Assembly (NCBI GenBank): GCA_018365995.1
Contig: JAGZIY010000009.1
Coordinates: forward strand, 16,321-80,320
Source: Butyricicoccus pullicaecorum
GTDB taxonomy: Bacteria > Bacillota > Clostridia > Oscillospirales > Butyricicoccaceae
Length of the DNA stretch: 64,000 nt
Direction of reading: 5' to 3'
The position numbers were made by a program, and so were the translations under genes. Positions 1-8,563 of the stretch are shown here, piece by piece; position 1 is the first letter of the stretch; each line of letters opens with the position of its first letter. Under the pieces are notes generated by a model that saw only the letters and a program-made list of their open reading frames with translations, did not search any database and had not been told where the DNA came from.

Positions 1-58
1 CACAGAAACGGGTTTTAATGCAAAAGGGCAGATTGTGCCCAGAATAGGAGAGTCAAAG

Positions 59-547
59 ATGAATCGACGCGACAAACATAATTATTATTTGGATATGGCA
101 GACGTAGCGCTCGAACGTGGAACCTGCCTGCGGCGTAACTATGGTGCTGTCATTGTAAAAAATGATGTCATTGTATCGACCGGTTATGTTGGGGCGCCGC
201 GTGGACGTGCAAACTGCATCGACCTCGGTACCTGTATTCGTCAAAAGATGAATATTCCACGTGGGGAGCGCTACGAATTCTGTCGTTCGGTTCATGCAGA
301 AGCCAATGCCATTATTCACGCCTCTCGCGAGCAAATGTTAGGGTCTACACTTTATCTGGTTGGACGGGAGGCAAAGACTGGAGCGTTGATCCCCAATGCC
401 AACTCCTGTACTATGTGCAAGCGCATGATTATCAATGCAGGGATTGCACGGGTGGTCATTCGGCGGGATATGGATACATATGAAATCATCGATGTACAGA
501 AATGGGTGGATTATGACGAGCTGCTGGCAGGAGAAATGGGGTATTGA
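59..547 (+). CDS. comEB: deoxycytidylate deaminase (ComEB/dCMP deaminase family)
   Basis: Probable zinc enzyme deaminating dCMP to dUMP for dTTP synthesis in the cytoplasm. The 162-residue length fits the family. The zinc/catalytic motif HAEANA starts at residue 79, with the proton-shuttle Glu at 81, and the second zinc motif SCTMC has Cys at 117 and 120. The start was chosen at ATG 59 because AGGAG lies about 8 bases upstream. The frame stays open to the window edge (GTG at 35), but upstream residues do not resemble the family. The next gene begins right at the stop codon, suggesting cotranscription. Other cytidine deaminase-like activities are possible; the family call is strong. Confidence 0.88.
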   Translation: MNRRDKHNYYLDMADVALERGTCLRRNYGAVIVKNDVIVSTGYVGAPRGRANCIDLGTCIRQKMNIPRGERYEFCRSVHAEANAIIHASREQMLGSTLYLVGREAKTGALIPNANSCTMCKRMIINAGIARVVIRRDMDTYEIIDVQKWVDYDELLAGEMGY

Positions 548-550
548 GTG

Positions 551-1330
551 ATGATGATTGCGGGCAGCATACTTGTGATTCTCACGAATCTTTTGATATT
601 GGGGCTTCTTTGGCTGATTTGGCGCACAGTACGCAGCCGTGGACCCATGACAGCGGCAAAACTTAGACAGACAGTGCGCTGGGACGAGATAGAGCCGTGC
701 GAACAGGTTCCATGTGGTGGGGATTTGGGCGCGATGGCGGCGCTGCTGCGTGCGCTGGAGCAGGGCGGAGGTGCTAGGGATCTGCTTCGGGGCTGTATGG
801 TGCAATGGGAACGGACAGGTGCGATTTTTGTTGGACAGGGAACGAAGAAGAAGCTGCGCTCCTTTGGTGATGATGTACAGGAGGAACTCGCCTTTCCGGA
901 GGAACTGCCCAAACTTTCAGGGGCAGAGGAGCTGCTGTATCAGCGAATTTACGGTTGGCTGCCAGCGGACGGAACCATACAGCGCAGCGAGCTTTATCAG
1001 GCAGCGCGGCAGGAGGCGGAAGTGCTTGGCAATATGATGCGGCAGATGGTGCAGGAGGGACAGCGCAGCCTGCGTGAGATGGGCGGCTCCATGCTGGAAA
1101 ATAAGAAAGAGAAAATGGGATTTTCTGAGCAATCTCGTGAAATCTATACAGCGAAAGGGGTTCGGCTTGCTATGGAAACCGCAGCCTATACGAGATTTAT
1201 GCGAGAGCATGTGCGAACGGGAGATGCGGCAGCGGCAGTTGTGGGAGGAATTGTACCGGATTGTACGATTTGTGTACTTGCAGATGCGATTTATAACGGT
1301 ATGCAGGCTGGAAAACAAGTTTGTCGTTGA
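551..1330 (+). CDS. membrane-anchored protein of unknown function
   Basis: Not recognised. About 259 residues with one N-terminal transmembrane segment (about residues 3-26) followed by a soluble, charged, mostly helical domain. Near the C-terminus is a small hydrophobic patch with two Cys (TICVL). It abuts the dCMP deaminase gene: a GTG at 548 overlaps the upstream TGA region and ATG 551 is the alternative, so translational coupling is likely. The stop codon overlaps the -35 box of the thiamine promoter. No catalytic motif was seen. Confidence 0.7.
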   Translation: MMIAGSILVILTNLLILGLLWLIWRTVRSRGPMTAAKLRQTVRWDEIEPCEQVPCGGDLGAMAALLRALEQGGGARDLLRGCMVQWERTGAIFVGQGTKKKLRSFGDDVQEELAFPEELPKLSGAEELLYQRIYGWLPADGTIQRSELYQAARQEAEVLGNMMRQMVQEGQRSLREMGGSMLENKKEKMGFSEQSREIYTAKGVRLAMETAAYTRFMREHVRTGDAAAAVVGGIVPDCTICVLADAIYNGMQAGKQVCR

Positions 1331-1355
1331 CAGTATAAAATGTCCATGCTACAAT
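1327..1355 (+). promoter_or_regulatory. promoter of the thiamine operon
   Basis: TTGACA at 1327-1332 and TACAAT at 1350-1355 with a 17-base spacer form a near-consensus sigma-A promoter. Its -35 overlaps the stop codon of the preceding gene. The predicted start, near 1362, coincides with the 5' edge of the TPP aptamer. Confidence 0.8.
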
Positions 1356-1360
1356 AAAAT

Positions 1361-1446
1361 ATGCAAGGGAGCTTTCAGAAAAGCTGAGAGGAAGGCTGGG
1401 CGCCTTCGACCTTACCTGATTTGGATAATGCCAACGTAGGGAAGCA
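1361..1446 (+). ncRNA. TPP riboswitch (THI element)
   Basis: The conserved thi-box core is present: GCTGAGAG at 1383, then ACCTGATTTGGATAATGCC from 1414 and AACGTAGGGAAG immediately after, with a paired helix (GGAAGGC/GCCTTC) between them. This is the thiamine-pyrophosphate aptamer. It lies directly before an intrinsic terminator and thiD, so it should attenuate the whole operon when TPP is high. Confidence 0.95.
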
Positions 1447-1497
1447 ACCGCGGTTTTACGCGCTTTCTGTGCGAAAGAGCCGCATAGAAACCGAATA

Positions 1498-1540
1498 CCA
1501 AAGAGGATACCTACATCGGTATCCTCTTTTTTTATTACTT
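1498..1540 (+). terminator. riboswitch-controlled intrinsic terminator
   Basis: AAGAGGATACC pairs with GGTATCCTCTT around a short loop, followed by a run of T. It is positioned between the TPP aptamer and thiD as the expression platform. Confidence 0.9.
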
Positions 1541-1555
1541 ATCATAAGGAGAAAA

Positions 1556-2359
1556 ATGATGAAAAAAGTATTGACAATTGCAGGCTCGGACTGTTCAGGC
1601 GGTGCAGGGGTGCAGGCGGATCTCAAAACCATGTCTGCGCATGGTGTATTTGCAATGAGCGTCATTGTTTCGGTGGTGGCAGAGAATACAGCGCGGGTGA
1701 TTGCGATTGAAGATGTCTCCCCAAAAATGATCGAGAATCAGATGGATGCGGTATTTGAGGATATTTTTCCAGATGCTGTCAAGGTAGGTATGCTGTCTAC
1801 ACCAGCTTGTATGCAGGCAGTTGCACGCAAGCTGCGCCAATATCAGCCAAAGCACATTGTCATTGACCCTGTTATGTATGCAAAAAATGGCTGTCCGCTT
1901 ATGAATCCGGACGCAGTCGGAGCGCTCATTGAACATGTTTTGCCGCTTGCTACTGTACTCACTCCAAATATTCCAGAGGCAGAGTGCATTGCAGAGATGG
2001 AAATTCATAGTGTGGCAGATATGGAGCAAGCTGCACAGAAAATCTACGCAATGGGCTGCCAGAATGTGTTGGTAAAGGGCGGACATGCTGTTGGAAATGC
2101 ACTGGACGTGCTTTTTGACGGAAAAACCTTCTATCATTTTGAGAGCGAGCGCATTGATACCAAGAATACACACGGAACAGGCTGTACCCTGTCCTCGGCA
2201 ATTGCGTCCAATCTTGCGCTTGGATATGCGCCATACGAATCAGTCAAGCGGGCAAAGGACTATGTAACCGAGGGGATCCGTCATTCGCTGGCTTTGGGTA
2301 AGGGATGTGGCCCACTCAATCACTTTCACGCATTTTTTCCGCAGAAGGAGACGCTATGA
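1556..2359 (+). CDS. thiD: hydroxymethylpyrimidine/phosphomethylpyrimidine kinase
   Basis: Phosphorylates HMP and HMP-phosphate to HMP-PP, the pyrimidine precursor of thiamine. The 267-residue ribokinase-fold protein begins with TIAGSDCSGGAGVQADLKT, typical of ThiD. It carries the C-terminal anion-hole/ATP motif NTHGTGCTLSSAIA, with the catalytic Asp expected just after the conserved Gly-Thr-Gly region. Start ATG 1556 follows AAGGAG; a second ATG follows directly at 1559. It is the first gene behind the TPP riboswitch and overlaps thiW by ATGA, implying coupled translation. Confidence 0.95.
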   Translation: MMKKVLTIAGSDCSGGAGVQADLKTMSAHGVFAMSVIVSVVAENTARVIAIEDVSPKMIENQMDAVFEDIFPDAVKVGMLSTPACMQAVARKLRQYQPKHIVIDPVMYAKNGCPLMNPDAVGALIEHVLPLATVLTPNIPEAECIAEMEIHSVADMEQAAQKIYAMGCQNVLVKGGHAVGNALDVLFDGKTFYHFESERIDTKNTHGTGCTLSSAIASNLALGYAPYESVKRAKDYVTEGIRHSLALGKGCGPLNHFHAFFPQKETL

Positions 2360-2865
2360 ACCAGACAAATCATACAAGAAAACTCGCCCTTGCAGGGCTT
2401 TTGACTGCGGTAGCAGTCGTTGGCGGTATGTTCTCGATTCCGCTGGGAGCCGCAAAGTGCTCCCCCGTACAGCATATGGTCAACGTGATTGCTGCGATTT
2501 TATTGGGACCAAGCTATGCAATAGGTTCTGCATTTACTGCATCTTTGATTCGTAATTTGATTGGCACCGGAAGCCTGCTTGCATTCCCAGGTTCTATGGT
2601 TGGCGCGCTGCTGGCAGGGCTGTGCTATCAAAAGACAAAGCATCTTGCGGGTGCTTTTGTGGGAGAGGTTTTTGGCACAGGCATTTTGGGTGCCATGCTT
2701 TCTTATCCGGTTGCAACCCTGCTGATGGGAAAATCCGCTGCCCTATTTGGATTTGTTCCGGCATTTATGATCAATACGGTGGCAGGTGCTGCCGTTGCCG
2801 TCTTGGTGGTCTGTGCCCTCAACCGGACAGATGTTTTGAAAAATCTGCGTGCAGGGCTGCGCTAA
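2356..2865 (+). CDS. thiW: ECF transporter S component ThiW (thiazole uptake)
   Basis: Integral membrane substrate-binding subunit of an energy-coupling-factor transporter, known to be thiamine-regulated and assigned to the thiazole moiety. It has 169 residues and about five transmembrane segments, beginning with RKLALAGLLTAVAVVGG and containing the family-typical stretch around KCSPVQHMVNVI. The start overlaps thiD (ATGA). The shared EcfA/EcfT energizing module is not in this window. No thiM (thiazole kinase) is present in the operon, so the kinase must be elsewhere if this route is used. Confidence 0.88.
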   Translation: MNQTNHTRKLALAGLLTAVAVVGGMFSIPLGAAKCSPVQHMVNVIAAILLGPSYAIGSAFTASLIRNLIGTGSLLAFPGSMVGALLAGLCYQKTKHLAGAFVGEVFGTGILGAMLSYPVATLLMGKSAALFGFVPAFMINTVAGAAVAVLVVCALNRTDVLKNLRAGLR

Positions 2866-2880
2866 CGGGGAGGAGACATC

Positions 2881-3513
2881 ATGAAATTTCAAAAGGAAAT
2901 GTTGACCCTGTACGCTGTGACAGACCGTACATGGCTCGGCAGCCGTACATTGGCTGAGGTGGTAGAGCAGGTCATTCGCGGCGGCGTTACCATGGTACAG
3001 CTGCGTGAAAAGGAACAGGACGAAGCGGAGTTTCTTCAAACAGCGCGTGAGGTACAGCAGGTATGCCGTCGATACGGCGTGCCATTTATTGTGAATGATT
3101 CCATTGCGCTGGCGCGCAAGCTTGGGGCAGATGGTGTGCATCTGGGACAGGGAGATGTGCCTGAAGGCGATGTGCGCAGCATGACAGCGGGCATGATTCT
3201 GGGAATGTCTGCAAATACCGTAGCTTCAGCACAGGCTGCTGTTTCCAGAGGTGCGGACTATTTGGGGGTTGGTGCGGTCTTTGGCACAACAACCAAAAGA
3301 GATGCCAGACATCTTTCCCCAGAAAAGCTGCGCGAGATTACGGCATCGGTGGAAATTCCGGTTGTTGCCATTGGCGGTATTGGGCAAGACAATATTTTGG
3401 AACTGTCTGGGTGCGGTGTACAAGGTGCAGCAGTGGTGTCGGCGCTGTTTGCACAGGACGATCCCGAACGGGCAGCGTGCGAAATGCGAAAAAAAGCAGA
3501 AAAGATAAAATAG
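2881..3513 (+). CDS. thiE: thiamine-phosphate synthase
   Basis: Joins HMP-PP with thiazole phosphate to give thiamine phosphate. The 210-residue TIM barrel shows MVQLREK (residues 39-45), the substrate site VNDS, HLGQGD, GTTTKRDA and the phosphate-binding C-terminal region AIGGIG. It sits 15 bases after thiW behind GGGGAGGAG and within the riboswitch operon. Confidence 0.95.
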   Translation: MKFQKEMLTLYAVTDRTWLGSRTLAEVVEQVIRGGVTMVQLREKEQDEAEFLQTAREVQQVCRRYGVPFIVNDSIALARKLGADGVHLGQGDVPEGDVRSMTAGMILGMSANTVASAQAAVSRGADYLGVGAVFGTTTKRDARHLSPEKLREITASVEIPVVAIGGIGQDNILELSGCGVQGAAVVSALFAQDDPERAACEMRKKAEKIK

Positions 3514-3528
3514 CAGGAGGAAAAGAAA

Positions 3529-4191
3529 ATGAAAACAAGTGCACGTTTGTTGGAAAGCACCGAGGAACTGTGGCAGGCATATTATGACCATCCATTCGTT
3601 CTGGGTATCCAGAATGGAGATTTGGACAAGGAAAAGTTCCGTTTTTACAACATTCAGGATTATCTGTATCTGCTGGACTATGCAAAGGTCTTTGCCATCG
3701 GCATGACCAAGACAAGTGATCCAGAGATGATGCATATATTTGCAAAGTATATTGCACAGATCATGGACAGTGAGATGAACACACATAAGGGTTATATGCA
3801 CACGCTGCACATTTCCAAGGAGGAACTGCGGCAGACAAAGCCGGCGCTTGCGTGCCGCTCCTATACCTCCTATATGTTGGCTTGTGCACAGAATGGTGGT
3901 GCGGCTGAGGCGCTGACTGCAATTTTGGCTTGTGCACTCAGTTATGAGCACATCGCAAAGGAGATGCTGCGCCGTAATCCGACTGCAATGGAGCACCCAT
4001 TCTATGGTGATTGGGTCAAAATGTATGCCAGTGCGGAATACGCCGAAGAAAATATCATGCTGTGCGATTTGATTGATCGCCTGACAGAAACCTATACCGA
4101 GGAGCAGATGGATAATCTAAAGGATATTTTCTATGCCTGTGCACGGTATGAAGAAGGATTCTGGGATATGGCGTGGACGATGGAAGCCTAA
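3529..4191 (+). CDS. tenA: aminopyrimidine aminohydrolase / thiaminase II (TenA)
   Basis: Hydrolyses aminomethyl-pyrimidine breakdown products of thiamine to HMP, feeding ThiD. The 220-residue all-helical protein has the nucleophile Cys at residue 135 (ILACALSY), the same number as the Bacillus subtilis catalytic Cys. It keeps the C-terminal acidic/aromatic motif RYEEGFWDMAW. It follows thiE behind AGGAGG and directly precedes an ABC transporter of the ThiXYZ type, the classic base-degraded-thiamine salvage arrangement. Confidence 0.95.
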   Translation: MKTSARLLESTEELWQAYYDHPFVLGIQNGDLDKEKFRFYNIQDYLYLLDYAKVFAIGMTKTSDPEMMHIFAKYIAQIMDSEMNTHKGYMHTLHISKEELRQTKPALACRSYTSYMLACAQNGGAAEALTAILACALSYEHIAKEMLRRNPTAMEHPFYGDWVKMYASAEYAEENIMLCDLIDRLTETYTEEQMDNLKDIFYACARYEEGFWDMAWTMEA

Positions 4192-4193
4192 GT

Positions 4194-4949
4194 ATGCTGG
4201 AATTTCGACATGTAACCTTTCAATATGAGGTGGAGGATTTCAATATTATTGATGATTTGTCCTTTCATATTGCACAGGGGGAATTTGTTTCTATCATTGG
4301 TGCTTCCGGCTGTGGAAAATCGACGATTTTCCGGTTGGTCAATCAGCTGCTGCCCCTGAAATCCGGTGAAATTTTGGTGCGCGGGCGCAGTATTCAGGGG
4401 CAAAAAAGCTATTGTGGTTATATGCCGCAGCGGGATTTGCTGTTTCCGTGGCGTACCATTGGGGAAAACCTGCGCCTTTCCATGGAAATTCGCGGCGGTT
4501 TTACGAAAGAAAAAATGGACGAGCGGGTGGAGGCGGCACTTGTGCAGGTGGGGCTTGCCGGCTGTCGGGACAAGTCTCCAAGTGAGCTGTCCGGCGGTAT
4601 GCGGCAGCGTGCGGCGTTTGCGCGCACCGTACTCACGGATTCTGCGCTGCTTTTACTCGACGAGCCGTTTTCTGCGCTCGACTTTCTGACACGCATTTCC
4701 ATGCAGGAATGGCTGTTGGGACAATGGGAAGCAGACCGTCCAACCATTCTATTTATTACGCATGATGTAGAGGAGGCCATTTTCCTGTCCAGCCGCATTT
4801 TGGTTGTGGAGCAAACTCCTATTCGCAAGCTGACCTCGATTGCAGTACCCGCTGGTTATCCGCGTACCCGCATGAGCCTCATGGAGCCAGCTATGCTGAC
4901 GCTCAAAGAGCAACTGATTGATTTGCTGAGAAAGCGGGGGACAGAATGA
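4194..4949 (+). CDS. thiZ: ABC transporter ATPase for HMP precursor uptake (ThiZ)
   Basis: Cytoplasmic ATPase of a nitrate/sulfonate/taurine-type importer. In the 251-residue product Walker A GASGCGKST is at 36-44, the Q-loop follows MPQRD, the signature is LSGGMRQR, Walker B is LLLLDEPFSALD, and the switch His is in FITHD. ATG 4194 lies two bases after the tenA stop. The 3' end overlaps thiX by ATGA. Position after tenA identifies the likely substrate as an HMP precursor such as formylaminopyrimidine. Confidence 0.9.
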   Translation: MLEFRHVTFQYEVEDFNIIDDLSFHIAQGEFVSIIGASGCGKSTIFRLVNQLLPLKSGEILVRGRSIQGQKSYCGYMPQRDLLFPWRTIGENLRLSMEIRGGFTKEKMDERVEAALVQVGLAGCRDKSPSELSGGMRQRAAFARTVLTDSALLLLDEPFSALDFLTRISMQEWLLGQWEADRPTILFITHDVEEAIFLSSRILVVEQTPIRKLTSIAVPAGYPRTRMSLMEPAMLTLKEQLIDLLRKRGTE

Positions 4950-5692
4950 AAAAGACCCAGATCCCTGCGCTTGCAGTGATGCTTGCACTGCTGATTTTGT
5001 GGCAGGCAGGCGCAATGAAGCTGGATGCAGCTTATATCCTGCCAACACCAATACAGATATTGCAAAAAATTTGGGAACTGCGTATTCCGTTATTTACAGC
5101 TCATTTACCCGCAACCCTGCTGGTTACAGCCGTTGGACTTGTGATTTCCATACTATTCGGACTGGCACTTGCAATCCTGATGGATGCCAACCCGGCGGTA
5201 TCGCGGGCAATTTACCCCATTGTCATTGCCTCACAGACCGTTCCGACAACGGCGCTTGCTCCGCTGTTCGTGCTTTGGTTTGGATACAGTATTTGGAGTA
5301 AGGTGTTGGTTACCGTACTCATCACCTTTTTCCCCATTACCATTACCGTATATGATGGACTGCGTTCGGTGCGAACGGATATGATTGAATTGATGCAGAC
5401 CTATGGCGCAAGCCGGATACAGATTTTTTGCAAACTCAAGATGCCATGGGCACTGCCATATTTCTTCTCCGCGCTGAAAATGGCGGTTCCTATGTCGCTG
5501 GTGGGTGCAGCTATCGGAGAGTGGCTGGGCGCACAGGCGGGACTTGGATACTTTAGTCGCCGTATGATTACACAGCTGGACGGGGCAGGTGTATTTGCTC
5601 CCATCGTGGTGCTGTCGGTTGTAGCTATGCTGCTCGCTGGTGTACTGGCTCTTGTTGAGAAAAAGGTGATTCGCTGGCGCGGAGAGCAATAA
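4946..5692 (+). CDS. thiX: ABC transporter permease for HMP precursor (ThiX)
   Basis: Inner-membrane permease of the BPD_transp_1 family with 248 residues and about six transmembrane segments. The cytoplasmic EAA-type loop reads about QTYGASRIQIFCKLKMPWALPYFFSALKMA (shown here only in part by its core GASRIQIFCKLKMP). It overlaps thiZ and is followed within 35 bases by the binding-protein gene. Confidence 0.9.
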   Translation: MKKTQIPALAVMLALLILWQAGAMKLDAAYILPTPIQILQKIWELRIPLFTAHLPATLLVTAVGLVISILFGLALAILMDANPAVSRAIYPIVIASQTVPTTALAPLFVLWFGYSIWSKVLVTVLITFFPITITVYDGLRSVRTDMIELMQTYGASRIQIFCKLKMPWALPYFFSALKMAVPMSLVGAAIGEWLGAQAGLGYFSRRMITQLDGAGVFAPIVVLSVVAMLLAGVLALVEKKVIRWRGEQ

Positions 5693-5723
5693 AGGAATAT
5701 CAAGAATAAGAAAGGATATTGTT

Positions 5724-6737
5724 ATGAAGCTCAAGAGAATGTTATCGGCGGGGGTTGCACTTTGCCTGTTGGTGCTGAGTGGCTGCGGTGCGCCCAAGGA
5801 AACACCGACGGCAGATGGATTAAAACCAATCGAAGTGGTTTTGGACTGGTATCCCAATGCCATTCACGCGTTTTTATATAATGCCATAGAGAAAGGCTAT
5901 TATGCGGAGGAAGGGCTGGAAGTTAAGCTGCGATTTCCAAGCAATGAAAATGATGCCCTGTCTTTGGTTGCAGCGGGCAAGGTGGATATTGGAATTTATT
6001 ATCCGCAGTATATCATTCAGGCACGTGCAGACCAGAATGTTCCTGTAAAGGGCATTGGCGCAATTGTACAGTATCCGCTTGGCGTTGTGACCTCTCTGGC
6101 AGAAAAGAATATCAAGAGTCCGGCAGATTTGGTGGGAAAGAATATTGGGTATGGTGGTTCTGAGCTGAGTGAAGCGATCATTCGCACCATTATGAAAAAT
6201 GTGGGTGCGGACAGCGCGGATATCACGCTGACCAATGTAGGCTTCGACCTTATGAGTGCCATGACAACAGGCAATGTTGATGCAACCGTTGGCTGCATGA
6301 TCAATCATGAAATCCCACAGCTGATAGAAGAAGGATTCGATATCAACTATTTCAGCATGTCTGATTATGGGGTGCCAAAGGATTATGAAATGGTTTTTCT
6401 GGCAAATGATAAAACCATTGAACAGGATACAGAGACACTCAAGGCGTTTTTGCGTGCAAGCCAGAAGGGATTTGCGGATATGAAGAACGACCCGCAGGGC
6501 TCGCTGGATCTGCTTTTGAGCAAGCAGAGTGCAGATGAATTTCCATTGTCAAGAACGGTGGAGGAGCAGTCTATGAATGTACTTCTGCCTGCTATGGAGA
6601 CAGCTGAAGCACCATTTCTCAGCCAACGAGAGGAGGTCTGGCAGACAGATATTGACTGGCTGCTGGAAAATAAACTCATTGACAATCCAGTTGCGGTTTC
6701 TGATGTGATGGTGGATTTGGGCGTTGCTGCACAATAA
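5724..6737 (+). CDS. thiY: HMP-precursor-binding lipoprotein (ThiY, NMT1/THI5 family)
   Basis: Extracytoplasmic solute receptor of the ThiXYZ transporter, 337 residues. It has a lipoprotein signal (lipobox LSGC, lipidated Cys 21) and then a periplasmic-binding fold of the NMT1/THI5-like family, with VVLDWYPNAIHAFLYNA near residue 40 that matches the family's pyrimidine-site region. It ends the riboswitch operon. No clear terminator follows, so weak readthrough into the next region is possible. Confidence 0.9.
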   Translation: MKLKRMLSAGVALCLLVLSGCGAPKETPTADGLKPIEVVLDWYPNAIHAFLYNAIEKGYYAEEGLEVKLRFPSNENDALSLVAAGKVDIGIYYPQYIIQARADQNVPVKGIGAIVQYPLGVVTSLAEKNIKSPADLVGKNIGYGGSELSEAIIRTIMKNVGADSADITLTNVGFDLMSAMTTGNVDATVGCMINHEIPQLIEEGFDINYFSMSDYGVPKDYEMVFLANDKTIEQDTETLKAFLRASQKGFADMKNDPQGSLDLLLSKQSADEFPLSRTVEEQSMNVLLPAMETAEAPFLSQREEVWQTDIDWLLENKLIDNPVAVSDVMVDLGVAAQ

Positions 6738-7173
6738 AAATTTGATAATATGGTTGCAGAGTTGGAATATTGCTTCGGAAATGGAAATCAGGTGGCATAT
6801 ACCAGCCTTGCAGACAAGAGAAGTCGAATGAACATAACAAAAATAGCGCTGGGTATGCTGGTGTTGTCAGTTACCGTCATTTCATCTGCATTTGCAGCAC
6901 CTGCAAAACCAAGCATCATGCAGACCATCCGGGACGAAAAGCGGACAATCTGGATATGAGATGATGAATGGGTACCGTTCTTTGTCGAGAAATATGCTGA
7001 AAAAGCTTTGAGGTGATCCAGCCCTTTCGGCCGCACCGGGAAACAGATTTTTTATTTTGAAAAACTTTTGGAAAAAGAGGGAACCTTTTCTGCGAGGTGC
7101 CGTCTAATTGAACAGAAACCAAAAAACAACTACGATAAAAAATCTGTAAGTAGATTTTGAGAGGAGAATCGAT
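6738..7173. other. intergenic stretch with a possible small secreted peptide
   Basis: The only sign of coding is the short secreted-type frame at 6828-6959. The remaining roughly 210 bases (6960-7173) show no convincing frame, hairpin or repeat beyond the GAGAGGAG ribosome binding site of the next gene. Confidence 0.4.
6828..6959 (+). CDS. possible small secreted peptide or 5' gene remnant
   Basis: A 43-residue frame beginning MNITKIALGML with a good signal-peptide-like core ending in SAFAA, followed by about 20 residues. The signal ending resembles that of the next gene (TSAFA), so it may be a truncated paralogue start rather than a functional peptide. There is no strong ribosome binding site immediately upstream. 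Confidence 0.3.
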   Translation: MNITKIALGMLVLSVTVISSAFAAPAKPSIMQTIRDEKRTIWI

Positions 7174-8223
7174 ATGACATTTTTGAAGAGAACGGCTGCC
7201 ATCGTACTGGGCGGCGCAATCCTGTGCACCACATCTGCATTTGCGGTAGAAGCAACCGAAAAGCCAAGTCAGTCTGTTACTCAGACGGCACCCACAACAC
7301 AGGACACTCCACAGGCAGAGGCAGAGATTATGAAAGAGCGCAGCCTCTATTATGGGAAAATCAAAGAAATCATTCGCGATGAAGAGGATAAAATCACAGG
7401 ACTGCATATGGAATCTGAGAGCAAGGGTGAGTATGTATTCCATGTCAATGAGGAGACCTTACTGCTCGACAGTGGTGCTGGCACCCGTACAGGTACGGAT
7501 TCCTTAAAGGTTGGAGACGGTGTATATGTATATCATAGTCCTGCAATGACCCTGAGTCTGCCGCCGCAGAGTTATGCAGAAGCAATCCTCACCAATATGC
7601 CACAGGACGCACGTGCTGCAATGCTGCATACGGTAGAAGATACCCGAAAGAATGAAGACGGCAGCGTGGTTGTTACAACCGACCGTGGTACGCTTGAACT
7701 GACAATCGAGAAGGACGCTGTTTATGGGGATTTCATGGGCCGCCAAATCATGGGTGCAGATGACCTGCGCATTGGAACTCGTTTCTTTGCATGGTATGAC
7801 AATGTACAGGAAACCATGCCAGCAAAGGCAAGCACCAAGAAGCTGACTATTGCACCGGCTAAGGATCAGACAGAGATGACGATTCTCGTTGGTGAAAAAA
7901 CAATGGAGGGTGCGACTGCAAAGATTGAAAATGGAACCCTGATGATTCCTGTAAGTTCTGTTTCAAAGGAATTTGGTATCACAGCTTCCTATGAAAAGCT
8001 GACAGACGGTGAGCAGGTTACTCTGAAGGGCGATGCGGTAGAAATGGTCATCGATATCGGTTCGGATACTTTCCAGATTGCGAAGGATACTGTTATGAGC
8101 TATGATGCACCCTCTGTGATTGAAGATGGTACAACATGGATACCAGCACAAGCAATGGCTGACCTTGTGGGAGCAAAGCTGTCTCTGGCAACCGGCGCTG
8201 TGGTATTTACACCTGCAAAGTAA
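7174..8223 (+). CDS. secreted protein with C-terminal copper-amine-oxidase-like stalk domain
   Basis: Exported protein of 349 residues, probably displayed at or released from the cell surface. Signal peptide of about 24 residues ending SAFA. Residues 30-210 form an uncharacterised beta-rich region. The last roughly 120 residues (MTILVGEKTMEG..., IPVSSVSKEFGI, WIPAQAMADLVGAKL) match the pattern of the Cu_amine_oxidN1 stalk domain, which is structural and not catalytic. It has its own ribosome binding site and terminator, so it is likely monocistronic. Function unknown. Confidence 0.75.
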   Translation: MTFLKRTAAIVLGGAILCTTSAFAVEATEKPSQSVTQTAPTTQDTPQAEAEIMKERSLYYGKIKEIIRDEEDKITGLHMESESKGEYVFHVNEETLLLDSGAGTRTGTDSLKVGDGVYVYHSPAMTLSLPPQSYAEAILTNMPQDARAAMLHTVEDTRKNEDGSVVVTTDRGTLELTIEKDAVYGDFMGRQIMGADDLRIGTRFFAWYDNVQETMPAKASTKKLTIAPAKDQTEMTILVGEKTMEGATAKIENGTLMIPVSSVSKEFGITASYEKLTDGEQVTLKGDAVEMVIDIGSDTFQIAKDTVMSYDAPSVIEDGTTWIPAQAMADLVGAKLSLATGAVVFTPAK

Positions 8224-8239
8224 GAAAATAATCATAAAA

Positions 8240-8268
8240 AAAAGACACCTTTGGGTGTCTTTTTTTAA
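8240..8268. terminator. intrinsic terminator after the stalk-domain gene
   Basis: AAAGACACC pairs with GGTGTCTTT around a TTTG loop, with A-runs upstream and T-runs downstream. It can act on both strands, between the stalk-domain gene and the convergent Xre gene. Confidence 0.85.
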
Positions 8269-8339
8269 TCTCTTTTGCGCGTCTGTAAGCAGGATAGAAT
8301 AAAAATTTGAGCACAATGATATTGGGAGACTAAAATCGA

Positions 8340-8549
8340 TCAATCAAAATAGAATAGTTCTTCAAACTTTTTATCAAGCGCAATGCATAAAACGAGTGCG
8401 AGTTTCGCGGTAGGATTGAATTGCCCAGTTTCAATGGAGCTGATGGTATTTCGCGATACGCCCACCATTTCAGCCAATGCTGTCTGTGACAATTTTTTCT
8501 CACTTCGGGCTTCTTTTAAGTGGTTTTTGAGTACTAATTTATCATTCAT
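8340..8549 (-). CDS. small Xre-family HTH transcriptional regulator
   Basis: A 69-residue single-domain DNA-binding protein. The HTH core SQTALAEMVGVSRNTISSIE occupies about residues 20-39, and the C-terminus LALVLCIALDKKFEELFYF is typical of small regulators paired with membrane proteins. The ribosome binding site is GAGGAAAG. It lies 14 bases after the small membrane-protein gene and is cotranscribed with it. The repeated sequence in front of that gene is its likely operator. Confidence 0.88.
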   Translation of the reverse strand: MNDKLVLKNHLKEARSEKKLSQTALAEMVGVSRNTISSIETGQFNPTAKLALVLCIALDKKFEELFYFD

Positions 8550-8563
8550 TCGCTTTCCTCATT

